From Candidatus Thalassarchaeaceae archaeon (lineage in GTDB: Archaea; Thermoplasmatota; Poseidoniia; Poseidoniales; Thalassarchaeaceae), in the NCBI GenBank assembly GCA_029250425.1, contig JAQXFF010000039.1:1-6367 (forward strand): a stretch of 6,367 nucleotides of DNA, written 5' to 3'. A model generated the notes under the pieces. The model made no database searches and had not been told where the DNA came from. It was given only the letters and a program-made list of their open reading frames with translations. Numbering within the stretch: position 1 is the first letter of the stretch; each line of letters begins with the position of its first letter. Below are positions 1 to 5,240 of the stretch, piece by piece. The translations under genes and the position numbers were made by a program.

Positions 1-251
1 ATCTTAACTGCACAATCAATCCAAGCATGTGCATAATTTATCGCCCCAAAAGCACGGACCAAGTCGCCTTGTTCAACAAACCATTTTGCATCAGATGCAT
101 AGGAATCCGCCATTTCCATCATTATTGCAAGGTTTCTGCCCTCAATAGAATCGGAGGAGCACAAGGGGGTGGCTTTGTCTCTAGCTGCGCCAGTCAGAGC
201 AATATATCGTTCCATTAACTCAGAAGTGACTTCGACATGGGGTTCAGACAT
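1..251 (-). CDS. DUF357 family protein, N-terminal part (cut by window edge)
   Basis: The first 83 codons are visible and the 3' end lies outside the window. The peptide begins MSEPHVEVTS and is mostly alpha-helical. Residues 45-80 match the hallmark of the archaeal DUF357 family as I recall it: an ADSYASDAKWF helix, a GD turn, then AFGAINYAHAWIDC (the family pattern is roughly A-x-x-Y-x-x-D-A-x-x-F, GD, A-F-A-x-I-N-Y-A-H-x-W-L-D). The biochemical role of the family is not known to me, and none is proposed. The start is chosen because GGAGG lies 6 nt upstream (258-262). The ATG overlaps the stop of the preceding gene by 8 nt, which points to translational coupling. It appears to be the third gene of an operon with the beta-propeller and P-loop/winged-helix genes. 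Family assignment is fairly sure; function is unknown. Confidence 0.8.
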   Translation of the reverse strand, partial: MSEPHVEVTSELMERYIALTGAARDKATPLCSSDSIEGRNLAIMMEMADSYASDAKWFVEQGDLVRAFGAINYAHAWIDCAVK

Positions 252-1281
252 CGGCACCCTCCCGTTGAGATATCAAGCGTCGAACGTCTTCTGCCCGTCC
301 AAGAGATTCATACAATTCGATGGCACGGCTGAGCATCCCAGAATCCTCTGCATCTCTCGCTGCTTCGAAAATCACCTGACGTTGTTCCCAATCCAGTCGG
401 CGCATTTCCCCTGAAGCGATTTCTTCGAACAATAATTTCCTGCGATTGACCAAGTGGGGACCAATCCACATTCTTACCAACCCATCGCGAGTCGACGTTA
501 GCATTCGATCGGCAAAATTGGAAGATAGTAAATCACCAGCGGGTCTGCGTTCAAAATCATCTTCAGGAGGGAGGCGGATCAAATCGCCGGCGACATCTAA
601 CGCCCACCAGCCTTCACCAGTCCAAACTGCATCTAGGGGTACAAGACCATCCCCTGGGATACGGTCAATTCGATCCCACCCAAACGGGTTTGGCACCCCT
701 TCTTGCAAGCCCCCATCTGCATTTTGGACTAAAATTCGGCCACTCTGCAATCTCGAAACCCACGACCATCTTGTTGTTTCAATTTGACGTTGAGCATCGT
801 CACCACCCAATCGTAATGCGCGCAAACGACCATCGTCGTCTTGAGCTAGTAATATCTCACGGTCAATCCAACCAACCATCTTCTGCAGTGGTCCGGGACG
901 GAGGCGACGGATTCCCCGGCCCCGACGATTGAACAAATGTATGTGGTCCCCTCGATCAGATAGTAACCACCCTCCACCAGGTCGACGAACAACATCACGA
1001 AATCCTCCTGCAACAGCACGGCCTTCGCCAATTGGTTCCCCAGTAGCCAAATCTAGCAAGAAAAATCCAGTTCCCGCCAATACAGCCACATTTGTACCGT
1101 CATGCTCTAATTTATACACATCAAATGAAAACTCTCGTCGCCACAGGAAATCACCATCTGCATTGAGGCGTCGGACGACACTTCCTGCAGCTATCAGACA
1201 ATCATCTACCAAACATGAGAGGGCTCCTACACGACCTTCGACTTGGTGACTCCAAGCGATTTCCCAACGCTCTTCTGTCAT
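244..1281 (-). CDS. Beta-propeller-like (WD40/PQQ-like) protein with helical C-terminal tail
   Basis: A 345-residue protein with no signal peptide or membrane segment, so probably cytoplasmic. Residues 15-275 carry short beta-strand repeats, each ending in a hydrophobic strand with a D/N-G turn. Examples are VVRRLNADGDFLWRRE (35-50), FFLLDLATGEPI (73-84), IHLFNRRGRG (104-113), GRLRALRLGGD (141-151), GWWALDVAGDLIRL (214-227) and DGLVRMWIG (256-264). This suggests about six or seven blades of a WD40- or PQQ-type propeller, a fold that usually scaffolds protein contacts. Residues 278-335 switch to amphipathic helices resembling a TPR or alpha-solenoid unit (AIELYESLGRAEDVRRLI). I see no catalytic motif. 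A GGAGGT site (1288-1293) lies 7 nt upstream, and the gene starts 2 nt after the stop of the P-loop/winged-helix gene. It may be the binding partner of one of the two flanking products, but this is inferred from position only. Confidence 0.8.
   Translation of the reverse strand: MTEERWEIAWSHQVEGRVGALSCLVDDCLIAAGSVVRRLNADGDFLWRREFSFDVYKLEHDGTNVAVLAGTGFFLLDLATGEPIGEGRAVAGGFRDVVRRPGGGWLLSDRGDHIHLFNRRGRGIRRLRPGPLQKMVGWIDREILLAQDDDGRLRALRLGGDDAQRQIETTRWSWVSRLQSGRILVQNADGGLQEGVPNPFGWDRIDRIPGDGLVPLDAVWTGEGWWALDVAGDLIRLPPEDDFERRPAGDLLSSNFADRMLTSTRDGLVRMWIGPHLVNRRKLLFEEIASGEMRRLDWEQRQVIFEAARDAEDSGMLSRAIELYESLGRAEDVRRLISQREGADV
258..262 (-). promoter_or_regulatory. Ribosome-binding site of the DUF357 gene
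   Basis: On the minus strand this reads GGAGG, 6 nt before the ATG at 251, and lies inside the last codons of the upstream gene. It decides the start of the DUF357 gene and supports coupled translation. Confidence 0.65.
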
Positions 1282-1283
1282 GT

Positions 1284-2978
1284 TTAGACCTCCATGTGGC
1301 CATCTGTGAAATGTGCCTTTGCTTGGTCAGAAATGCGGAACAGCCGGGTTCGTCCCTTTTTGCGCACGGATAAAATTCCTGCTTTGTGTAGGCCATTGAA
1401 AATTTGTGATAAACGTGGACGACCAACAGCAAGATATGCTTGTAATGCGGCATCTGAGGGAGAAACTTCTCTGGCAATTGAGGCTTCAACAATCGATATC
1501 TCAGAATCATTGAGTGACGATACCTTCTCAAAATCCAAAGGAAAGGTCGAAGCGGCTGGCCTTGGTTTGTCCTTGCGCAAATTTTCGCCGATTGATTTGG
1601 CTGCCAGAGGATCCATAACCGGGGTCTGGACGGGGGCTGGTTCTGGTTCTGGTTGTGGTTCAGGGAGTGAATCTGCTACCCAGTAGGTTGTTTCCATCGA
1701 ATCAATTTCTGGTTCTTCAGGAGAGAAATGCATAGACGTGTCTGGCTTGGCTGTCATTGGGCCACTGGCTTTTGGGCGCAGGGCATTGTCAAGACCGATT
1801 TCGACTTTCGCAGTGCGTTGACGATCGGTGAGGCCCCCGAAAGCACTTACTGGAAGTGGTGGTTCAGTACCTGGCTCCATCTGTAGAACTGCACCACCCA
1901 ATGCTTTCGATAAATCCGGTTCATCTGTTTGATCAACTTCTAATGATGGTAATTCGAACTCAGGAGATGTTTCCCCGCCATCATTGAATTGCTCTTCGAC
2001 TGGTTCCTCCGGGAAATCCTCTTCAAGTTCGGGTTCAATTTCAGAAACATCCCATTGGAAATCATCCTCAGGCTCATGTTGGACCTTAGCCTCTAAATCT
2101 TCTATTGGAGGTACCATCTCTTCCGATTCATCAACCAAAGATTCGAGTGGTTCAACTTGCGATGCCATGCGATTCTTTGCATCATTGGGTTCAAGGTCCA
2201 TCGATTGAATCATTTCTTGCTTACGTGAGAAGGCTGTAGATGCACCCTTTTCGGCATCAATAAGGTCGCGGAAATGCTTGACAACTTGGAGGGGTCTTCC
2301 CCCTGTATGAGCAATTGTATCCTCAATTACTGATTGAGGGGCCGACCAACCTTCATTGCTTACTTGGCTGATTCGTTTGTCAATGAGGGCTCGTATCGAT
2401 GCAGAATTGAAATCTTCCAGTGGTTCCGTGATGTCATACTCATTTTGCAAATCATCTGGCCATGCGGACAATTGGGCAGGAGTAAGAGCAACGATGACCA
2501 AGGCCCGTAGGCGCCGTAATACGGAGGTTAAGCGCTCAAACACTTGAGCTAGATCTGCACCCCCTACATTTGGGAAATCAAAGGAAATTAGTGGCAAATC
2601 ACCACTTTTCCCTTCTAATGAAGCCACCATTTCCTCGACAAGAGGGTTTGTTGACGGTGGGACATCATAACCCACAATCAAGCAATACAACTCATGCAGA
2701 AGAATATTGCTAGTTTCACCCTCTGGATAATAGGAAAAAGAGTAAGGAGTGGGGGAAAGGTTTCCCAATGTTTGCAACACGGATGTCCGCCCCGTTCCAC
2801 GTTCACCTAGAAGGATCATGAGGCGAGGGCTTCCGAATCGCAGATGATGGCGTAAATTCGACATCAATTCGGTACGACCAACCAGGAGAGCGTAATCGCT
2901 AGATTCGATTGGGCGGGGTGAGAAGGGGTTTGCACGCATATGAGGGAGGTGCAATGCATTCGCCACACTTTTCGACAT
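1284..2978 (-). CDS. AAA+/STAND-like P-loop protein with acidic linker and C-terminal winged helix
   Basis: A 564-residue protein in three parts. Residues 17-245 resemble an Orc1/Cdc6- or STAND-type AAA+ module: NPFSPRP and LVGR near the N-terminus (17-35), a P-loop GERGTGRT (58-65), a hydrophobic strand LISFDF (130-135) as likely Walker B, LVIVALTP (160-167) as a sensor-1 strand, and GGRPLQVVKHF (226-236) as a sensor-2-like helix. Two key residues deviate: the Walker A lysine is Arg64, and no Glu follows the Walker B Asp134, so ATP hydrolysis is doubtful. Residues 260-355 are very rich in Asp/Glu, followed by a Pro/Glu stretch (439-449), so a disordered linker is likely. Residues 487-555 look like a winged helix (SDAALQAYLAVGRPRLSQIF, then GLHKAGILSVRKKGRTRLFRIS), suggesting DNA binding. 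The start at 2978 has no ribosome-binding site but a TATA-like box about 26 nt upstream, which fits a leaderless mRNA. Met14 (2939) is the alternative start. It is the first gene of the operon. Not a canonical Cdc6; role unknown. Confidence 0.8.
   Translation of the reverse strand: MSKSVANALHLPHMRANPFSPRPIESSDYALLVGRTELMSNLRHHLRFGSPRLMILLGERGTGRTSVLQTLGNLSPTPYSFSYYPEGETSNILLHELYCLIVGYDVPPSTNPLVEEMVASLEGKSGDLPLISFDFPNVGGADLAQVFERLTSVLRRLRALVIVALTPAQLSAWPDDLQNEYDITEPLEDFNSASIRALIDKRISQVSNEGWSAPQSVIEDTIAHTGGRPLQVVKHFRDLIDAEKGASTAFSRKQEMIQSMDLEPNDAKNRMASQVEPLESLVDESEEMVPPIEDLEAKVQHEPEDDFQWDVSEIEPELEEDFPEEPVEEQFNDGGETSPEFELPSLEVDQTDEPDLSKALGGAVLQMEPGTEPPLPVSAFGGLTDRQRTAKVEIGLDNALRPKASGPMTAKPDTSMHFSPEEPEIDSMETTYWVADSLPEPQPEPEPAPVQTPVMDPLAAKSIGENLRKDKPRPAASTFPLDFEKVSSLNDSEISIVEASIAREVSPSDAALQAYLAVGRPRLSQIFNGLHKAGILSVRKKGRTRLFRISDQAKAHFTDGHMEV
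1288..1293 (-). promoter_or_regulatory. Ribosome-binding site of the beta-propeller gene
   Basis: On the minus strand this reads GGAGGT, with about 7 nt to the ATG at 1281. It lies in the last codons of the upstream gene. Strong Shine-Dalgarno matches here show that this organism uses them for internal operon genes. Confidence 0.7.
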
Positions 2979-3001
2979 CTGGATGGGCGAACTTTACTTG
3001 G

Positions 3002-3007
3002 GTTTAA
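3002..3007 (-). promoter_or_regulatory. Possible TATA-like box of the P-loop/winged-helix operon
   Basis: On the minus strand this reads TTAAAC within TTGTTAAACCC, centred about 26 nt upstream of the ATG at 2978. That is the usual archaeal TATA distance if transcription starts at or next to the start codon. The match is weak and not unique in this AT-rich stretch. Confidence 0.3.
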
Positions 3008-3117
3008 CAAGTTAACGCGAGTCTAACACATCTAGAATTCGGTTTGGAAGCGTTGAATACGATACCGAATCACATTCTGCGCCAATAATGTTCTTTTTTA
3101 GCAGTTATATGTATCCC

Positions 3118-3182
3118 ATTAACGCTTTATTAACGCATTGTTAACGCGTGTAAAGCGTTAGTAACGCTTCGCTAACGCATTG
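3118..3182. repeat. Helically phased TAACGC repeat array (putative operator/iterons)
   Basis: Direct TAACGC copies start at 3120, 3131, 3142, 3162 and 3173, and an inverted copy (GCGTTA) spans 3155-3160. Spacings are 11, 11, 20 and 11 bp, so the direct copies fall close to one face of the helix. The first three extend to TTAACGC. Outlying copies are TTAACGC at 3012-3018 and TTAACCC at 3185-3191. The array lies directly upstream of the TATA-like element of hmgA and about 140 bp from the divergent gene start. This is the layout expected for cooperative binding by a transcription factor. An initiator-binding iteron array is the alternative. It does not resemble the ORB consensus I know. Confidence 0.75.
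3153..3169. repeat. 17-bp perfect palindrome inside the TAACGC array
   Basis: The arms AAGCGTTA (3153-3160) and TAACGCTT (3162-3169) are exact reverse complements around a single central G at 3161. The short, odd-centred dyad is typical of a site for a dimeric helix-turn-helix protein. A second inverted pair, GCGTTAG (3155-3161) with CTAACGC (3172-3178), shares the left arm. Confidence 0.7.
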
Positions 3183-3202
3183 GCTTAACCCGACATGGTC
3201 TG

Positions 3203-3217
3203 AAAAATGCCATATTA
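3203..3217 (+). promoter_or_regulatory. Possible TATA-box region of hmgA
   Basis: An AT-rich run (AAAATGCCATATTA) lies just downstream of the repeat array. With the usual archaeal spacing of about 25 nt it would place the transcript start near 3234-3242. That would be leaderless for an ATG at 3234, or give a leader of about 50 nt for the ATG at 3288. No experimental evidence; the motif is weak. Confidence 0.35.
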
Positions 3218-3276
3218 GTCAGTTTGGAACCAGATGATTCGCAATCCTTTAGGACATCGAATTAGAGGAGTATATC

Positions 3277-3280
3277 GAGG
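3277..3280 (+). promoter_or_regulatory. Ribosome-binding site supporting the 3288 start of hmgA
   Basis: GAGG lies 7 nt before the ATG at 3288, and a second purine run (GAGGAG, 3265-3270) lies farther upstream. No comparable site precedes the in-frame ATG at 3234. It favours the shorter protein. Confidence 0.5.
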
Positions 3281-3287
3281 ATTGGAC

Positions 3288-4583
3288 ATGCCGGTTGAGA
3301 ACAGTCGTTTAAAGGGATTTTACAAATTGAGCGTCAAAGAGCGGCGTGAGAAGGTTGCAGAATTGGCTGGCTTGGACCAGGATGCTGTCGAGGCGCTGGC
3401 CGCAACAGGGGAACTTTCCGAAGCGGCAGCAGATCGGATTATCGAGAATGTCATCGGCACATTGGCCCTCCCAGTTGGTATTGCGACGAATTTCATCATT
3501 GATGGAGAGCACTACATTGTACCCTTCGCATTAGAGGAGCCTTCTGTTGTAGCGGCTGCCAGTAATATGGCCAAGCGCTGCCATGCCAAAGGTGGGTTTG
3601 TGTCCAATAATACCGACCCGATCATGATTGGTCAAATCCAAGTTGTTGGATGCGAGGATGCTTTTGCCGCAAAAAAGGTGATTTTAGCAGCAAAAGATGG
3701 ATTGATTTCAGCATGTAACGAAGTGGACCCTATTCTAGTCAAGTTTGGCGGAGGGTGTCGAGATCTTGAGGCAAGAGTCATCGACACCCAATCAGGACCA
3801 ATGGTAATTGTACACATACTCGTTGATTGCCGTGATGCAATGGGAGCCAATGCGGTCAATACCATGGCCGAAACGATTGCCCCTCGAATTGAAGCGATCA
3901 GTGGAGGAACTGTGATCTTGAGAATCATCAGTAACTTGGCCATACACCGATTGGCCCGAGTTAGCGCCACATTTACCCCGGAAGAGATGTCAAACGCCGG
4001 AGATGCAGCACAGGGTGCCGACGTTATCGATGGAATCCTGCAAGCATACCACTTTGCCGCAGCAGACCCATTCCGAGCAACCACACATAACAAAGGCATC
4101 ATGAATGCCATTTCTCCGATTGGTGTGGCTTGTGGCCAAGATTGGCGCGCCATTGAATCTGGAGCACACTCCTATGCATCACATGAGCGAACATATGGTT
4201 CACTTACTCATTGGGAAAAGGATGACGAGGGGAATTTAGTCGGCTCAATCGAATTGCCCATGCCCGTCGGGCTTGTAGGCGGTGCTGTACGCGTACATCC
4301 TGTGGCAAAGGCCAATGTGGCCATTATGGGTGCACGGAATACTGATGATTTGGCCAAAGTGATGGCCGCAGCAGGATTGGCTCAGAATCTAGGCGCTCTA
4401 CGCGCCCTTGCTACAGTAGGTATCCAAGCAGGACACATGAAATTACATGCAAGGAATATGGCTGTTACTGCTGGAGCCGAAGATCATGAAGTGGATGTCG
4501 TGGTTGATATGATTCGCTCCAGTGGAGAGAGGATTACAGCTGCTGCAATCGAAAATGCGTTGAAAGCACTCAGAGAAGAGTAA
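3288..4583 (+). CDS. hmgA: Class II hydroxymethylglutaryl-CoA reductase
   Basis: Reduces HMG-CoA to mevalonate, the committed step of isoprenoid and hence archaeal ether-lipid synthesis; a soluble cytosolic enzyme. The 431-residue length is close to that of Pseudomonas mevalonii HMGR (about 428), and the two align almost without gaps from memory. Visible signatures, numbered from the 3288 start, are ENVIG (53-57), EEPSVVAAAS (83-92), GGGCRD (154-159), the cofactor motif DAMGANAVNTM (183-193), HNKG (267-270), GQDW (283-286) and GHMKLHARN (382-390). The four catalytic residues are present: Glu84, Lys269, Asp285 and His383. Asp147 aligns with the Asp that favours NADH in the Pseudomonas enzyme, so NADH use is possible. 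There is no membrane anchor, as expected for class II. An in-frame ATG at 3234 would add 18 basic residues that do not match the family; the GAGG site and the alignment favour 3288. It sits alone on the plus strand downstream of the TAACGC array, which may regulate it. Its stop directly abuts the scpB stop. Confidence 0.97.
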   Translation: MPVENSRLKGFYKLSVKERREKVAELAGLDQDAVEALAATGELSEAAADRIIENVIGTLALPVGIATNFIIDGEHYIVPFALEEPSVVAAASNMAKRCHAKGGFVSNNTDPIMIGQIQVVGCEDAFAAKKVILAAKDGLISACNEVDPILVKFGGGCRDLEARVIDTQSGPMVIVHILVDCRDAMGANAVNTMAETIAPRIEAISGGTVILRIISNLAIHRLARVSATFTPEEMSNAGDAAQGADVIDGILQAYHFAAADPFRATTHNKGIMNAISPIGVACGQDWRAIESGAHSYASHERTYGSLTHWEKDDEGNLVGSIELPMPVGLVGGAVRVHPVAKANVAIMGARNTDDLAKVMAAAGLAQNLGALRALATVGIQAGHMKLHARNMAVTAGAEDHEVDVVVDMIRSSGERITAAAIENALKALREE

Positions 4584-5240
4584 TCACTCTTCTTCGTCTT
4601 GAATGATTTCAGCATTCGATTCATCCCAGTCTTCGCTGACTGGAACTTCAGGGGCATCTTGAATTTCATCGCCACCATCGCTGAGGCTGGCTGCCAATTC
4701 AGCGCCGTCCATACCCATGTTAGCAGCATGTTCCCTGAACCATTTACGAACTTTCTTGGATTCTGCAAATGGACACCCAAACATCTCTGCAAACCGACGA
4801 GTTGTCGTCAAACGTCTCGAAAGTCCATCACGGCGACGGTCGATTAAGCCAAGATGGGCCAAATCCCGCACATGATCATAGGCGCGTTGTCCAATCATTT
4901 CGACCAATTGGCTTTGAGCCATCGGTTGATGATAGGCAATAAGGGCGGCAGCGGCAAGCAAACGCTGAGGTATTTCGGTTCTGAATGTAGAAGGAATGTG
5001 ATTGGCTAATTTTGGTTTCACTTCCATGACCCATCGTCCGCTCACGCTGGTCAATTGTAGAGCTCCCCCTGGCCTTCGTTTCATGGTGTTTTGAAGAGAT
5101 TCCAAATTTGCCACGATTTCACCAGGGCTCTGTTGCATCGATTCCGCAAGTTCTTCCACGGAAAGTGAGCGACCTGCCCCAAATAGTGTGGCTTCAAGTA
5201 AAGTTCGAAGATCGACATCACTCAGCGTAATCGCCTCCAT
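4584..5240 (-). CDS. scpB: Segregation and condensation protein B (ScpB)
   Basis: A 218-residue kleisin-associated subunit of the SMC-ScpA-ScpB condensin, which compacts and separates chromosomes at the nucleoid. ScpB dimers bind the middle of ScpA. The sequence shows the usual two winged-helix domains: residues 8-70 (LRTLLEATLFGAGRSLSVEE, ending in GRWVMEVKP) and 93-155 (LLAAAALIAYHQPMAQSQLV, then YDHVRDLAHLGLIDRRRDG and FAEMFG). The IAYHQP helix and the GLI turn are characteristic of the family. Residues 178-218 form an acidic tail ending DEEE that is not part of the core fold. An ATG at 5291 would add 17 residues and overlap scpA by 74 nt. The ATG at 5240 is preferred because AAGG (5248-5251) lies 7 nt upstream and the protein then begins at the first helix. 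It overlaps scpA by 23 nt, suggesting coupled translation. Confidence 0.92.
   Translation of the reverse strand: MEAITLSDVDLRTLLEATLFGAGRSLSVEELAESMQQSPGEIVANLESLQNTMKRRPGGALQLTSVSGRWVMEVKPKLANHIPSTFRTEIPQRLLAAAALIAYHQPMAQSQLVEMIGQRAYDHVRDLAHLGLIDRRRDGLSRRLTTTRRFAEMFGCPFAESKKVRKWFREHAANMGMDGAELAASLSDGGDEIQDAPEVPVSEDWDESNAEIIQDEEE

Larger units (their letters stand above)
2979..3287. other. Divergent intergenic region between the P-loop operon and hmgA
   Basis: About 309 bases without a convincing gene when the 3288 start of hmgA is used. From left to right it holds a possible TATA-like box for the minus-strand operon (3002-3007), an isolated TTAACGC (3012-3018), an AT-rich stretch with no clear motif (about 3085-3118), the TAACGC array (3118-3182), a looser TTAACCC (3185-3191), a TATA-like element (3203-3217), and the hmgA leader with GAGG-type sites. 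I see no RNA gene. Confidence 0.7.

Noticed and set aside
1634..1660. Tandem GGTTCT-like DNA repeat as a mobile or regulatory element
   Set aside because: It lies in frame inside a coding gene and simply encodes the Pro-Glu repeats of the linker.
1294..1686. 130-codon open frame on the plus strand opposite the winged-helix region, with a Gly/Ser-rich C-terminus
   Set aside because: Its low-complexity GSGSGCGSGSES end is the antisense of the Pro/Glu linker codons. The minus-strand protein has recognisable domains and operon context.
1984..2208. Ser-rich 74-codon open frame on the plus strand
   Set aside because: Poly-serine arises from the antisense of Glu/Asp codons of the acidic linker; no start signal or homology.
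3153..3178. Stem-loop terminator
   Set aside because: No gene ends here, no T-run follows, and the sequence is better explained as a repeated binding motif at a divergent promoter.
3118..3182. CRISPR array
   Set aside because: The repeat units are only 6-7 bp with 4-5 bp between them, much too short for CRISPR repeats and spacers, and no cas gene is nearby.
3632..4153. 173-codon open frame on the minus strand inside hmgA
   Set aside because: It lies wholly within the well-supported HMG-CoA reductase gene, has no family resemblance, and is a reading-frame shadow.
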